Below are positions 26,113-36,356 of a stretch of 64,000 nucleotides of DNA, in pieces; position 1 is the first letter of the stretch, and each line of letters starts with the position of its first letter. The stretch spans positions 1,054,001 to 1,118,000 of the forward strand of contig NZ_CP133784.1 in assembly GCF_034353875.1 (NCBI RefSeq), written 5' to 3'. A program made the translations under genes and the position numbers. The stretch comes from Pseudomonas sp. MH9.2 (GTDB taxonomy: Bacteria; Pseudomonadota; Gammaproteobacteria; Pseudomonadales; Pseudomonadaceae). The notes under the pieces were generated by a model. The model saw only the letters and a program-made list of their open reading frames with translations. It searched no databases and had not been told where the DNA came from.

Positions 26113-27729
26113 ATGCCGATGATTGAATCGCAGCTCGATTGCCACAGCACGAGCTTTGCTCAGAACCGCGAGGCCATGCTGGCGAGTATCGCGCAGGTGC
26201 GACAACTTGAACGGGTGCTGTTGGACAAAGCCCTTGAAGCCAAGCCCAAGTTCGACAAGCGAGGCCAGCTGTTGCCCCGCGAACGCCTGAACCTGTTGCT
26301 TGATCCCGGCGCGCCGTTTCTCGAACTGGCTTCACTCGCTGGCTACAAACTGCATGACGACAAGGACGGCAGTCAGGCCGGTGGCGGGCTGATTGCCGGC
26401 ATCGGCTATGTGTCCGGGGTGCGTGTGCTGGTGGTCGCCAATAACAGCGCTATCCGGGGGGGCACTATTTCCCCCAGCGGCCTGAAAAAATCCCTGCGCC
26501 TGCAACAGATCGCCATGGAAAACAAACTGCCGGTGGTGACCCTGGCCGAAAGCGGCGGCGCCAATCTCAACTATGCGGCGGAGATTTTCGTCGAGGGTGC
26601 GCGAGGGTTTGCCAATCAGGCGCGGATGTCGGCCATGGGCTTGCCGCAAATCACCGTGGTGCACGGCTCCTCCACGGCTGGCGGCGCTTATCAGCCAGGA
26701 CTGTCGGATTACGTGGTGGTGGTGCGCGGCAAGGCCAAACTGTTTCTCGCCGGTCCGCCGTTGCTCAAGGCGGCGACCGGAGAAATTGCGACTGATGAAG
26801 AGCTGGGCGGTGCAGAGATGCACGCGCAAATTGCCGGCACCGCAGAGTACTTGGCGGAAAACGACGCCGATGGCCTGCGCATCGTGCGCGAAATCATCGC
26901 CCTGCTGCCGTGGAATGCCCAGTTGCCGATGCGTGCGCGTCCGGCTTATCAAGCACCGCGCTACCCCATTGACGAGCTGCTTGGGCTGATCCCCCACGAC
27001 CCGAAAAAGCCCTATGACGTGCGTGAAATCATTGCCCGCCTGGCCGATGGTTCGGTATTCCTCGAATTCAAAGGCGAATACGACCAGCAAACCGTCTGCG
27101 GTCATTTGCAGATTGAAGGCCAGCCCTGCGGGTTTATCGGCAACAACGGGCCGATCACGCCCAAAGGCGCGAGCAAGGCCGCACAATTCATTCAGCTGTG
27201 CGACCAAAGCCAGACGCCGCTACTGTTCTTCCACAACACCACCGGTTTCATGGTTGGTACCGAGTCCGAACAACACGGCGTGATCAAGCATGGGGCGAAG
27301 ATGATTCAGGCGGTGGCCAATGCCAGGGTGCCGAAACTGACCATCGTGGTCGGTGGTTCCTACGGCGCGGGCAACTACGCCATGTGCGGCCGAGGACTGG
27401 ACCCGCGCTTCATCTTTGCCTGGCCCAACAGCCGAACCGCAGTGATGGGTGGCGCCCAGGCCGGCAAGGTGTTGCGCATCGTCACCGAGGCCAAACACAT
27501 CAAAGCCGGACTCGACCCGGACCCGAAGATGCTCGACATGCTGGAACAGGTGACCGCACAGAAGCTCGACAGTCAGTCCGGGGCGCTGTACGGCACGGCC
27601 AGCCTGTGGGATGACGGCCTGATCGACCCTCGCGATACCCGAACCTTGCTCGGTTATCTGCTGGATATTTGTCAGGAAGCGGCGGTGAGACCGCTGCAAC
27701 CGAATAGCTTCGGCGTGGCGCGATTTTGA
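26113..27729 (+). CDS. atuC: Geranyl-CoA carboxylase beta (carboxyltransferase) subunit AtuC
   Basis: A 538-residue carboxyltransferase of the acyl-CoA carboxylase beta family. The N-terminal half has RERLNLLLDPGAPFLEL and the first oxyanion region SGGANLNYAAEIF. The C-terminal half has NTTGFMVGTESEQHGVIKHGAKM and VVGGSYGAGNYAMCGRGLDPRF. It adds carboxyl to the gamma-methyl carbon of cis-geranyl-CoA together with AtuF. It closely resembles 3-methylcrotonyl-CoA carboxylase beta (LiuB); assignment to AtuC rests on the atu context. AAGGAG precedes the ATG. Confidence 0.92.
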   Translation: MPMIESQLDCHSTSFAQNREAMLASIAQVRQLERVLLDKALEAKPKFDKRGQLLPRERLNLLLDPGAPFLELASLAGYKLHDDKDGSQAGGGLIAGIGYVSGVRVLVVANNSAIRGGTISPSGLKKSLRLQQIAMENKLPVVTLAESGGANLNYAAEIFVEGARGFANQARMSAMGLPQITVVHGSSTAGGAYQPGLSDYVVVVRGKAKLFLAGPPLLKAATGEIATDEELGGAEMHAQIAGTAEYLAENDADGLRIVREIIALLPWNAQLPMRARPAYQAPRYPIDELLGLIPHDPKKPYDVREIIARLADGSVFLEFKGEYDQQTVCGHLQIEGQPCGFIGNNGPITPKGASKAAQFIQLCDQSQTPLLFFHNTTGFMVGTESEQHGVIKHGAKMIQAVANARVPKLTIVVGGSYGAGNYAMCGRGLDPRFIFAWPNSRTAVMGGAQAGKVLRIVTEAKHIKAGLDPDPKMLDMLEQVTAQKLDSQSGALYGTASLWDDGLIDPRDTRTLLGYLLDICQEAAVRPLQPNSFGVARF

Positions 27730-27769
27730 TGTTGAACCCGTAGGCGATTTCCAAAGGAGAACAATAAAA

Positions 27770-28927
27770 ATGATCTTCACCCAGGAACACGAAGCACTGC
27801 GGCGCACCGTGCGTAATTTTGTCGACAAGGAGATCAATCCGCACGTCGATGAATGGGAAAAAGCGGGCCGTTTCCCGATCCATGAGCTGTTCAAGAAAGC
27901 CGGCGAACTGGGTCTATTGGGCATTTCCAAACCCGAACAGTTTGGTGGTATGGGCCTGGATTACAGCTACTCCATCGTCGCCGCCGAAGAGTTTGGCACC
28001 ATCCACTGCGGCGGCATCCCGATGTCCATCGGCGTGCAGACCGACATGTGCACCCCTGCGCTGGCGCGCTTTGGCTCCGATGAGTTGCGCGAAGAATTCC
28101 TGCGCCCGGCCATCTCCGGCGAACAGGTCGGCTGTATTGGCGTATCCGAAGTCGGCGCTGGCTCCGATGTCGCAGGGCTCAAGACCAGCGCGAAGAAAGA
28201 CGGCACCGACTACGTGATCAATGGGAGCAAAATGTGGATCACCAACGCTCCGAGCGCGGACTTCATTTGCTTGCTGGCCAACACTTCGGACGACAAAGCC
28301 CATGTAAACAAGTCACTGATCATGGTGCCTATGAACAGCCCCGGCATCAGCCTCAGCCCACACCTGGACAAGCTCGGCATGCGCAGCTCGGAAACCGCCC
28401 AGGTGTTTTTCGATAACGTACGCGTCCCCCAACGCAACCGCATCGGTCACGAAGGTGCAGGGTTCATGATGCAAATGCTGCAGTTCCAGGAAGAGCGTCT
28501 ATTCGGTGCCGCCAACATGATCAAGGGCCTGGAATACTGCGTCGACAGCACCATCGAGTACTGTCGCGAGCGCAAAACGTTCGGCAACGCGCTGATCGAC
28601 AATCAGGTGATCCACTTCCGCCTGGCCGAACTGCAAACCGAAATCGAATGCCTGCGAGCCCTGGTCTATCAGGCGACCGAGCAGTACGTGAAGGGCCGCG
28701 ACGTGACCAAACTGGCATCGATGGCCAAACTCAAGGCCGGACGACTGGGCCGCGAAGTCAGCGACAGTTGCCTGCAATATTGGGGCGGCATGGGTTTCAT
28801 GTGGGACAACCCTGTTTCTCGCGCTTATCGCGATGTGCGCCTGGTGTCGATTGGCGGCGGCGCCGACGAAATCATGCTCGGGATTATCTGCAAACTGATG
28901 AACATCCTGCCCGGTAAAAAAGCATGA
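27770..28927 (+). CDS. atuD: Citronellyl-CoA dehydrogenase AtuD
   Basis: A 385-residue FAD-dependent acyl-CoA dehydrogenase. Family marks are QVGCIGVSEVGAGSDVAGLKT (FAD/substrate strand), KMWITNAPSADFICLLANTS, VRVPQRNRIGHEGAGFMMQM, the central helix IEYCRERKTFGNALIDNQ and the C-terminal QYWGGMGFMWDNPVSRAYRD. It oxidises citronellyl-CoA to geranyl-CoA in the cluster's pathway (family and context knowledge). The last 4 bases overlap the start of atuE (ATGA), indicating translational coupling. The ribosome binding site is AAGGAG. Confidence 0.93.
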   Translation: MIFTQEHEALRRTVRNFVDKEINPHVDEWEKAGRFPIHELFKKAGELGLLGISKPEQFGGMGLDYSYSIVAAEEFGTIHCGGIPMSIGVQTDMCTPALARFGSDELREEFLRPAISGEQVGCIGVSEVGAGSDVAGLKTSAKKDGTDYVINGSKMWITNAPSADFICLLANTSDDKAHVNKSLIMVPMNSPGISLSPHLDKLGMRSSETAQVFFDNVRVPQRNRIGHEGAGFMMQMLQFQEERLFGAANMIKGLEYCVDSTIEYCRERKTFGNALIDNQVIHFRLAELQTEIECLRALVYQATEQYVKGRDVTKLASMAKLKAGRLGREVSDSCLQYWGGMGFMWDNPVSRAYRDVRLVSIGGGADEIMLGIICKLMNILPGKKA

Positions 28928-29730
28928 GCCTGTTACCCGCGTGCCACACGCTGCTGCTGAACAGCCACGGTGGCGTGCTGCACATCACCCTTAATCGGCC
29001 CGAGAGCCGCAACGCCATGAGCCTGCAAATGGTCGGTGAACTGCGCGCCGTGCTGGCCGGGGTGCGTGAAGACCCGCAAGTGCGGGCGCTGGTGCTGTGC
29101 GGTGCCGGCGGGCATTTCTGCGCCGGTGGCGACATCAGGGACATGGCCAACGCCCGAGGCCAAGGCGCCGAGGCTTACAAGGCATTGAGTCGCGCATTTG
29201 GCGCGCTGCTGGAAGAAGCGGAAAAAGCCCCGCAGGTGGTGGTCGCGGTGCTGGAAGGCGCGGTGCTGGGTGGCGGCTTTGGCCTGGCCTGCGTCAGCGA
29301 CGTCGCCATTGCCCATCATCAGGCGCAATTCGGTCTGCCAGAAACCAGCCTCGGCCTGATCCCGGCGCAAATCGCCCCGTTCGTGGTCAAGCGCATCGGC
29401 CTGACTCAGACCCGGCGCCTGGCGCTGACCGCCGCACGCTTTGATGGCGAAGAAGCCGGACGCCTGGGGCTGGTGCACTTTGTCGAGCGCGACGCGCACG
29501 CCATGGCCGAACGCTTGAGCGATGTGTTGGAGCAGGTCTTGCGCTGTGCACCCGGCGCGAATGCCACGACCAAAGCCTTGTTGCTGGCCACCGCGGATGT
29601 GCCGCTCGGCGCCCTGCTGGATCAGGCGGCCGAAGCGTTCAGCACTGCAATCGTCGGCACCGAAGGTGTAGAAGGCACGCTGGCTTTCGTGCAAAAACGC
29701 GAACCCGTATGGGCGAAAAGCAGCTTTTAG
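28924..29730 (+). CDS. atuE: Isohexenylglutaconyl-CoA hydratase AtuE (enoyl-CoA hydratase family)
   Basis: A 268-residue crotonase-fold enzyme. The first oxyanion-hole segment is LCGAGGHFCAGGDIRDMA, the second is AVLEGAVLGGGFGLACVSDVAIA, and the active-site region is FGLPETSLGLIPAQIAPFVVKRIG. In the Atu pathway the hydratase adds water to isohexenylglutaconyl-CoA, the product of AtuC/AtuF. It overlaps atuD by 4 bases and is followed 24 bases later by atuF, so all belong to one transcript. Confidence 0.9.
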   Translation: MSLLPACHTLLLNSHGGVLHITLNRPESRNAMSLQMVGELRAVLAGVREDPQVRALVLCGAGGHFCAGGDIRDMANARGQGAEAYKALSRAFGALLEEAEKAPQVVVAVLEGAVLGGGFGLACVSDVAIAHHQAQFGLPETSLGLIPAQIAPFVVKRIGLTQTRRLALTAARFDGEEAGRLGLVHFVERDAHAMAERLSDVLEQVLRCAPGANATTKALLLATADVPLGALLDQAAEAFSTAIVGTEGVEGTLAFVQKREPVWAKSSF

Positions 29731-29754
29731 CCCCCAGAACAAAGGATGCCACGA

Positions 29755-31731
29755 ATGCCAGCCTTCAACAAAATCCTCATCGCCAACCGCGGCGAAATTG
29801 CCTGCCGTGTTTTGCACACGGCACACCGTCTGGGCTATCGCACCGTGGCCGTGTTCAGCGAAGCGGATGCGCACGCACGCCACGTGCAGCTGGCGGACGA
29901 AGCAGTGTGCATCGGCCCGGCACAGGTGCAGCAGTCGTACCTGAACATCGAAGCGATCATCGACGCAGCCAGACGCACGGGCGCCGATGCAATTCATCCC
30001 GGTTATGGTTTTTTGTCAGAGAACGCTGATTTTGCCCTGGCCTGCGCAGCGGCGAGTCTGGTCTTCATCGGTCCCAGCGCGGAAGCGATCGAGCTGATGG
30101 GCAGCAAGCGCCTGTCCAAACTGGCGATGATCGAGGCCGGAGTGCCGTGTATCGCTGGCTATCAAGGCGCTGAGCAGGATGATGCCAGCCTCGGCCGCGA
30201 AGCTGAACGGATTGGCTACCCACTGATGATCAAAGCCAGCGCCGGTGGCGGTGGCCGGGGCATGCGCCTGGTGGAAAAGGCCCAACACCTGCTCGAACAC
30301 CTGCGCACCGCACGGTCGGAAGCGCAAAACGCTTTCGGCTCCAGCGAACTGATTCTCGAGCAGGCGCTGATCAGACCGCGTCACGTGGAAATGCAGATCT
30401 TCGGCGACAGCCACGGCAATCTGGTTTACCTCGGCGAACGTGACTGCTCGGTGCAACGTCGGCATCAGAAGATCATCGAAGAAGCACCCTGCCCGATCAT
30501 GACCCCGGAGCTGCGCGCCGCCATGGGCGCCGCAGCGTTACAGGCCGCCAGCGCAGTACATTACGTCGGCGCGGGCACCGTCGAGTTTCTGCTTGATCAG
30601 CGTGGGCGGTTCTACTTTCTGGAAATGAACACGCGCTTGCAGGTCGAACACCCGGTGACCGAAATGATCACCGGCCAAGATCTGGTCGCCTGGCAGATTC
30701 AAGTGGCGGCAGGCGATCCCTTACCGCTGCGTCAGGAGCAGATCCAACCCCTGGGTCACGCGATGGAAGTGCGGCTTTACGCCGAGGACCCGGCGCAGGG
30801 TTTCATGCCGCAGACCGGCCAGATCGTGCACTGGCAACCCGCGCTGTGTGACGGTGTACGTGTCGATCATGGGGTACTGGAAGGTCAGCACGTCAGCCCG
30901 TTCTATGACCCGATGCTGGGCAAAATCATCGCCCACGGCGCCACACGTGAAGAGGCCCGACGCAAGCTGTTGCGAGCCGTGGAAGATTGCGTACTGTTGG
31001 GCATCAACAGCAACCAGCAATTGCTGGCCTCTCTGCTGAAACACCCGCAGTTCGTCGCGGGCGCTGTCAGCACCGGTTTTATCGGCGATCACTTCACCGA
31101 CGCTCCTTGCCTGCACCCTCATTCGCCCACCGCCATTGAACTGGCGATGGCTGCGGCCTTGTTTTATCTCGCCTCGGCCAAGACACATCCCGCCCAGCGT
31201 ACAGGCTGGGGCAATAGCGCCACAGGCCCGTCACACTATCGATTGGGACATGGCGAACACACATTCGCCGTGGAGCTGAGTCCGAACGCTGAGCGCCTGG
31301 ACGTGCTGGTGGCGGAAACGCTGATCAGCCTGCACGTGCTTGATACCGACGGCCGCCGGGCGAATGTCGAGGTCGAGGGTGTGTGTCGTCGGTATGCCTA
31401 TCATCTGGACGCCGACGTGCTCTGGCTGCACAGCAACTCAGGCAATCTACACGTACTCGACCTGACCCACGCCCTTGTCAAAGGCCAGATCAACGTTCAC
31501 TCAGGCACCCTGAAAGCGCCTATGGATGGCGCGATTGTCGATGTACTGGTCAGCGAAGGGGCGACCGTCAGCCGTGGCCAATTGTTGCTGGTGCTCGAAG
31601 CCATGAAGATGGAACACCCGCTCAAGGCCGGAATCGACGGGGTCATTCGTCGTCTGCACGTGATTCAAGGTGATCAGGTAAAAAACCGCCAGGTGTTGCT
31701 GGAGGTCGCGCCATTGGACGTAGCAGGCTGA
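29755..31731 (+). CDS. atuF: Geranyl-CoA carboxylase alpha (biotin carboxylase/biotin carrier) subunit AtuF
   Basis: A 658-residue biotin-dependent subunit. The N-terminal biotin carboxylase domain (about 1-450) starts [20 protein letters not shown]. It has the glycine loop [32 protein letters not shown] and the [18 protein letters not shown] motif. The C-terminal carrier domain has the biotin lysine in [17 protein letters not shown] 29755 is used because AAAGGA is 8 bases upstream; an ATG at 29746 overlaps it. It pairs with AtuC. No atuG or atuH homologue follows. Confidence 0.93.
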   Translation: MPAFNKILIANRGEIACRVLHTAHRLGYRTVAVFSEADAHARHVQLADEAVCIGPAQVQQSYLNIEAIIDAARRTGADAIHPGYGFLSENADFALACAAASLVFIGPSAEAIELMGSKRLSKLAMIEAGVPCIAGYQGAEQDDASLGREAERIGYPLMIKASAGGGGRGMRLVEKAQHLLEHLRTARSEAQNAFGSSELILEQALIRPRHVEMQIFGDSHGNLVYLGERDCSVQRRHQKIIEEAPCPIMTPELRAAMGAAALQAASAVHYVGAGTVEFLLDQRGRFYFLEMNTRLQVEHPVTEMITGQDLVAWQIQVAAGDPLPLRQEQIQPLGHAMEVRLYAEDPAQGFMPQTGQIVHWQPALCDGVRVDHGVLEGQHVSPFYDPMLGKIIAHGATREEARRKLLRAVEDCVLLGINSNQQLLASLLKHPQFVAGAVSTGFIGDHFTDAPCLHPHSPTAIELAMAAALFYLASAKTHPAQRTGWGNSATGPSHYRLGHGEHTFAVELSPNAERLDVLVAETLISLHVLDTDGRRANVEVEGVCRRYAYHLDADVLWLHSNSGNLHVLDLTHALVKGQINVHSGTLKAPMDGAIVDVLVSEGATVSRGQLLLVLEAMKMEHPLKAGIDGVIRRLHVIQGDQVKNRQVLLEVAPLDVAG

Positions 31732-31779
31732 TTGTGTCTACGCTCAACTCACCTTAGCGCTGTTTGATCGGAGTTTGAT

Positions 31780-32322
31780 ATGCCGCACTGGCTGGTGATT
31801 GATCTGGAAGCCACAACAGAGGACGGCGGCTGGCCATTGGCCGAGATGGAGATCATTGAGATCGGCGTGAGCCTGGTCAATCAGGACGGCCGGGAGCTGG
31901 ATCACTTCGAGCGCTTCGTGCGGCCTTTGCGCCGTCCGCAACTGACCCGCTTTTGCCGGGAGCTGACGCACATCAGCCAGGTCAATATCGACAATGCTGC
32001 GCCGTTGACCAGCGTCTGGCCGCAGTTCGAACGCTGGCTCAGCCATCACCTGCCACGCCTGGAAGGGTGGGCCAGTTGGGGTGAGTATGATCGCCGGCAA
32101 CTGGAGCAGGAATGGCAGCAGCAACAACTGACCAGCGCCTTGAGCACCCTGCCCCACATCAACCTCAAACAACGTTTTATCGAGGCCCGCAAACTGCAAC
32201 GTCCACTGGGCCTGAACGGCGCGTTACAACTGGCGGGCATGCAGTTCAACGGGCAACAGCACCGGGCGCTGGTCGACGCACGCAATACAGCGCGACTCCT
32301 GCCACTGATACTTCCGACGTGA
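31780..32322 (+). CDS. DEDDh-type 3'-5' exonuclease (ERI1/KapD-like)
   Basis: A 180-residue RNase T/DnaQ-fold nuclease. The four acidic ligands and the general-base His can be placed: DLEAT (Asp8, Glu10), the Asp in the WGEYDRRQLEQEW segment, and HRALVDARNTARLL with the H-x4-D pair. The LTHISQ segment is also typical. Stand-alone relatives trim RNA 3' ends. The ribosome binding site is GGAG before ATG 31780. It follows atuF by 48 bases without a visible terminator, so read-through from the atu operon is possible, but a functional link is unlikely. Confidence 0.88.
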   Translation: MPHWLVIDLEATTEDGGWPLAEMEIIEIGVSLVNQDGRELDHFERFVRPLRRPQLTRFCRELTHISQVNIDNAAPLTSVWPQFERWLSHHLPRLEGWASWGEYDRRQLEQEWQQQQLTSALSTLPHINLKQRFIEARKLQRPLGLNGALQLAGMQFNGQQHRALVDARNTARLLPLILPT

Positions 32323-32427
32323 TGAGTAGCCTGCCAACATGACGCCTTTTTTAAAGCGGATGACGGCCTTTTATACGTTCGGCATACTGAGCGATCTTTT
32401 GTAACCCTTATCTTCGAGGAATCGCCC

Positions 32428-32709
32428 ATGTTTAAAGTCAACGAATACTTCGACGGCACCGTAAAATCGATTGCGTTCCGTCAGGCGGAAGGCGATGCCA
32501 CGATCGGCGTCATGGCGGCGGGCAAATACGAATTCGGTACCAGCAAGCGTGAAATCATGCACGTCATCTCCGGCGCCTTGAAAGTCAAACTGCCGGACAG
32601 CGACGTGTGGGAAACCTTCACGTCCGGCAGCCAGTTCAATGTACCGGCCAACAGCAAATTCAATCTGGAAGTGCTGGAAGACAGCGCTTATCTGTGTGAA
32701 TACCGCTGA
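32428..32709 (+). CDS. ppnP: Pyrimidine/purine nucleoside phosphorylase PpnP
   Basis: A 93-residue single-cupin protein of the former DUF1255 family. Characteristic are [52 protein letters not shown] and the core [16 protein letters not shown]. coli PpnP phosphorolyses several purine and pyrimidine nucleosides. Length and sequence fit the family end to end. It has its own promoter region of about 100 bases and a GAGGAAT ribosome binding site. It converges on the ABC exporter gene. Confidence 0.94.
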   Translation: MFKVNEYFDGTVKSIAFRQAEGDATIGVMAAGKYEFGTSKREIMHVISGALKVKLPDSDVWETFTSGSQFNVPANSKFNLEVLEDSAYLCEYR

Positions 32710-32745
32710 GTCACGCGTGATCGAGTGATGCTCCGCGTCACCTTT

Positions 32746-34524
32746 TCAAACCACCGCCTCCTGATGTGCATTGAACTGCAACGCTGCTAGCCGTGCATAC
32801 AGCGGGCTGCTCGCGATCAGTTGGTGGTGGGTGCCGACCGCAATCAAACGCCCCTGATCGATCACCGCAATACGGTCGGCGTTTTGTACCGTGGCCAGGC
32901 GGTGGGCAATCACCAGCGTCGTGCGGCCTTTCATCAAACTCGGCAGGGCTTGCTGAATCAGGTGCTCGCTCTGAGCATCCAGCGCGCTGGTCGCCTCATC
33001 TAACAACAGAATCGGCGCATCGACCAACAACGCTCGGGCAATGGCCAGACGTTGACGCTGGCCGCCAGACAGCCCAAGCCCGCCATCGCCCAGATGGGTC
33101 TGATAGCCTTCGGGCATCTGCAAAATGAATTCATGAGCATGGGCGATCCTCGCGGCGGCCTGAACTTGCTCGTCAGTTGCGTCGGGATTGCCGTAGCGGA
33201 TGTTCTCTTCGACACTGCCAAAAAACAGCGCGGGTGTTTGCGAAACCATGGCAAAACAGCGTCGCAAGTCCAGTGGATCAAGCTGGGTAATCGGCAACCC
33301 TTCGACCAGAATACGCCCCGTTTGCGGGTCGTAAAAACGCAGCAGCAGATCGAACAATGTCGACTTTCCCGCACCTGAAGGCCCCACCAGTGCCAGGGTT
33401 TCGCCCGGTTCGATGCTCAAGCTAAAACCATCGATAGCGTTACGCTCTGGCCGTGACGGGTACGCAAAACTTACGTCTTCGAGGGTCAGGCGCCCACTGA
33501 CCCGCTCCGGCAGATGCAGCAGATCACTGACCGGCGGCTCGATCTCACTGGGCGCCTGCAGCAGCTCGGCAATCCGCTCAGCCGCACCCGCCGCGCGCTG
33601 CAACTCGCCAATGACTTCACTCAGGGTGCCAAAGGCGCTGCCAACGATCAGGCTATAGAAAACGAACGCTGCCAGCTCTCCCCCTGAAATACGCCCGGCA
33701 ATCACGTCCATACCGCCCACCCACAGCATCACCCCCACGGCGCCCAATACCAGAACGATAACCAGGGTGATCAGCCATGAACGCTGCAAAATGCGTTTGC
33801 GGGCGGTGTCGAACGCCTCTTCCGCGGTCACCGCGAAACGTTGTTTGTCCTGCTGCTGATGGTTGTAGGCCTGCACGGTTTTGATCTGGCCCAACGCTTC
33901 TGCGACATAACTGCCGACATCGGCAATCCGGTCCTGGCTCAAGCGCGACAGGCTGCGCACCCGACGGCCGAAAATCAGAATCGGGGCAACCACCAGCGGC
34001 AGGGCCACGACCACGATGCTGGTGAGCTTGGGGTTGGTGAAAAACAACAAAACAATGCCGCCGATGACCATCAGCAGGTTGCGCAGGAACATCGATAACG
34101 ACGAACCAATCACTGACTGCAATAACGTGGTGTCGGCGGTCAACCGCGACTGAATTTCCGAGCTACGGTTGTTTTCATAAAAACCTGGATGCAGGTTGAT
34201 CAGGTGATTGAACACCTGCTTGCGGATATCGGCCACCACCCGTTCGCCAATCCATGACACCAGGTAAAACCGGGCAAAAGTGCCAACCGCGAGCCCCACC
34301 ACCAGCAGCAGAAAGAACTCGATCGAACGGTTGAGCAACTGCGGCGACTGGGTCATGAACCCCTGATCCACCAACAGACGAATGCCTTGGCCCATGGACA
34401 AGGTGATGCCAGCAGTCACGATCAAGGCCAGCAAAGCGCCCAGTGACTGCCAGCTATACGGCGCGATAAAACGCACGGCCAGACGAATGGCATTGCGCTG
34501 GCGACTGGAAAACACTGAAACCAT
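32746..34524 (-). CDS. ABC exporter, fused permease and ATPase (MsbA/lipid-type)
   Basis: A 592-residue half-transporter. The transmembrane domain (about 15-320) has six helices and the EN-x-x-x-G-type coupling region YENNRSSEIQSRLTADTTL. The ATPase domain starts near LEDVSFAYPSRPERNAI. It has Walker A GPSGAGKST, Q-loop MVSQTPALF, signature LSGGQRQRLAIARAL, Walker B ILLLDEATSALD and the switch His in VIAHRL. It works as a homodimer in the inner membrane. The subgroup resembles exporters annotated as MsbA-like; the substrate is unknown. Start ATG 34524. Confidence 0.92.
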   Translation of the reverse strand: MVSVFSSRQRNAIRLAVRFIAPYSWQSLGALLALIVTAGITLSMGQGIRLLVDQGFMTQSPQLLNRSIEFFLLLVVGLAVGTFARFYLVSWIGERVVADIRKQVFNHLINLHPGFYENNRSSEIQSRLTADTTLLQSVIGSSLSMFLRNLLMVIGGIVLLFFTNPKLTSIVVVALPLVVAPILIFGRRVRSLSRLSQDRIADVGSYVAEALGQIKTVQAYNHQQQDKQRFAVTAEEAFDTARKRILQRSWLITLVIVLVLGAVGVMLWVGGMDVIAGRISGGELAAFVFYSLIVGSAFGTLSEVIGELQRAAGAAERIAELLQAPSEIEPPVSDLLHLPERVSGRLTLEDVSFAYPSRPERNAIDGFSLSIEPGETLALVGPSGAGKSTLFDLLLRFYDPQTGRILVEGLPITQLDPLDLRRCFAMVSQTPALFFGSVEENIRYGNPDATDEQVQAAARIAHAHEFILQMPEGYQTHLGDGGLGLSGGQRQRLAIARALLVDAPILLLDEATSALDAQSEHLIQQALPSLMKGRTTLVIAHRLATVQNADRIAVIDQGRLIAVGTHHQLIASSPLYARLAALQFNAHQEAVV

Positions 34525-34816
34525 GGAGGTGACCTGCCTGCCGAAAAGACTTGAGTCAAAGAGCCTACACCTGCGGCGCGGGCGAATCCCTCGATAACGT
34601 TGCCTGCGCTGAAATGAACCAGGGCAGTGACGCCGGGTCAGCGTTGATATGTCGTCGTTCTATAAGGGTTAGACAGTTTTGATCTAACGCCATGCTGGCA
34701 GTTTTTAATCATTTCTGCTGGACTTGGGCTGCCGTTTGAATGCGCTGAAGGAATGTCACGGCGCGGTCATCAAGCGGGTTTACTTTGAAGCGCACAACCT
34801 GATGAGGAGACAGGCC

Positions 34817-34993
34817 ATGAGCTTGCAAAACAGCACCAATCACGTACCGGTCGTTCGAGCTACCCCAACCTTGCCTGTCGGGGGCGCGATTCTTGATAAG
34901 GATGGACGCGAGATCCTGATCACCGAAGAGATGGTTCAGGTCGCGTGTCAAGAATGCGACAAACATTGGGTCAAACCCGTAAAACAAGATTGA
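34817..34993 (+). CDS. PA1571-family small protein
   Basis: A 58-residue protein starting MSLQNSTNHVPVVRATP, with the conserved middle GGAILDKDGREILITEEM and end ACQECDKHWVKPVKQ. This matches a small, uncharacterised family typified by P. aeruginosa PA1571 (family recognition, function unknown). The ATG at 34817 follows GAGGAGA. A strong terminator 20 bases downstream closes a single-gene transcript. Cys residues in the AC-x2-C pattern could bind metal, but the set is too small to claim it. Confidence 0.82.
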   Translation: MSLQNSTNHVPVVRATPTLPVGGAILDKDGREILITEEMVQVACQECDKHWVKPVKQD

Positions 34994-35013
34994 TGCTGCA
35001 CAGTTTTTTTAAA

Positions 35014-35037
35014 CCCGGCCTTGGTGCCGGGTTTTTT
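35014..35037 (+). terminator. Intrinsic terminator
   Basis: CCCGGC (35014-35019), loop CTTGGT, GCCGGG (35026-35031), followed by TTTTTT. Textbook rho-independent terminator of the PA1571-like gene. Confidence 0.9.
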
Positions 35038-35074
35038 CTGCCTGCGATATCGATGTTTCCACAGGGTTTGTGAT

Positions 35075-36217
35075 TTAAACCAATACCGCACCCAATGCCG
35101 TCACGACCCGCTGCAATTGCGGCGACTCACCCAGGATATTCACGGCCAGCCCTTCGATTTCACGACGAGCAGGGTAGTGTTTGCGTAACGCATCAAACGC
35201 CAGACGACGACTGTTTGTATCGCCAATCAGGCTGCGGCGAAAGTCTGCGTCGTCGCGGCGCAGGTCATAGACCCCACGGCACAGCATAGCCAGTGCCCAG
35301 GCTGGATCACTGTTGGCATTCAGGCTGACCTGCGCCAGCCAAGGTTTTGGCAACAAGCTGTCCAGGCTGATACGCGGTGTTTGCCCCAGGTATGCGCAAA
35401 ACGCCTGATAGATCTGCGCCGTTCCGCGCTGCCTGCCATCAAGGCTGTAACCGGCGATGTGCGGCGTGGCCAGGACACACAAGTCAGCCAGCGCGACATC
35501 CACCTGCGGCTCGCCTTCCCAGACATCAAGCACCGCTTGCAGGTCTTCGCGCTCAAGCAACACCTCACGCAAGGCCGCGTTATCGACGACCGCACCCCGG
35601 CTGGCGTTGATCAACCAACTGCCGGGCTTGAGCTGCTGCAAACGCGAATGATCGAACAGATGCCAGGTCGGTTGATCACCCGCCTTGCTCAGCGGCGTGT
35701 GCAGGCTGATCACATCGCAGTGCTCGAGCACCTGTTCAAGGCTGACAAAGTCGCCGCCTTCTGCCGCCTGACGGGGCGGATCGCAGACCCGCACATTCCA
35801 GCCTAGCCCGCGCAACACCTTGACCAGTCGCCCGCCTACCTCACCGGCACCAACCACGCCATAGGTGCGCTGAGTCAGATCAACGCCTTCGATCTCCGCC
35901 AGGGTCAGCAAACTGCCCAGCACGTAGTCGACTACCCCACGCGCGTTGCAACCGGGGGCGCTGGACCATTGAATTCCGGCCTCCTGAAAGTAATCCAGAT
36001 CCAGGTGATCGGTGCCGATGGTACACGTCCCGACGAAACGCACCGGGCTGCCCTCGAGCAGTGCCCGATCAACCTGGGTCACCGAGCGCACCAGCAATAC
36101 GTCGGCATCCGCAACGGCGGCGCGGTCGAGCGAGCGTCCTGGCAGACGGCGGATGTCACCGTACTGGGCAAAAAAGGCATCGAGCAGCGGTATATTTTCG
36201 TCGGCAACAATTCGCAT
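35075..36217 (-). CDS. pdxB: Erythronate-4-phosphate dehydrogenase
   Basis: Second step of the DXP-dependent pyridoxal phosphate pathway. The 380-residue D-2-hydroxyacid dehydrogenase starts [20 protein letters not shown]. It has the NAD loop [21 protein letters not shown], the catalytic Arg in [14 protein letters not shown], the Glu in DVWEGEP and the His in [17 protein letters not shown]. It has the PdxB-specific C-terminal dimerisation extension, which is missing in SerA. The ribosome binding site is AGGAGCTC. It is divergent from pmpM, with a 17-bp palindrome in the shared promoter region. Confidence 0.96.
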   Translation of the reverse strand: MRIVADENIPLLDAFFAQYGDIRRLPGRSLDRAAVADADVLLVRSVTQVDRALLEGSPVRFVGTCTIGTDHLDLDYFQEAGIQWSSAPGCNARGVVDYVLGSLLTLAEIEGVDLTQRTYGVVGAGEVGGRLVKVLRGLGWNVRVCDPPRQAAEGGDFVSLEQVLEHCDVISLHTPLSKAGDQPTWHLFDHSRLQQLKPGSWLINASRGAVVDNAALREVLLEREDLQAVLDVWEGEPQVDVALADLCVLATPHIAGYSLDGRQRGTAQIYQAFCAYLGQTPRISLDSLLPKPWLAQVSLNANSDPAWALAMLCRGVYDLRRDDADFRRSLIGDTNSRRLAFDALRKHYPARREIEGLAVNILGESPQLQRVVTALGAVLV

Positions 36218-36299
36218 GATGAGCTCCTGAGGTCGGCGGCAGTGTAGGCGCTAGGCCCCTCACTAGGCCAGTCATGGTCTTGCACAACTTCGATTCCTG

Positions 36300-36316
36300 A
36301 CTCTTGTGTCAAGAGT
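36300..36316. promoter_or_regulatory. Perfect palindrome in the pdxB/pmpM promoter region
   Basis: ACTCTTG-TGT-CAAGAGT has 7-base arms and a 3-base spacer, 41 bases before the pmpM start. It has no following T-run, so it looks like an operator and not a terminator. Confidence 0.5.
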
Positions 36317-36356
36317 GTAGAATGGCCGGCTTTCTGCGTCAGCTTCTGGATTTATT

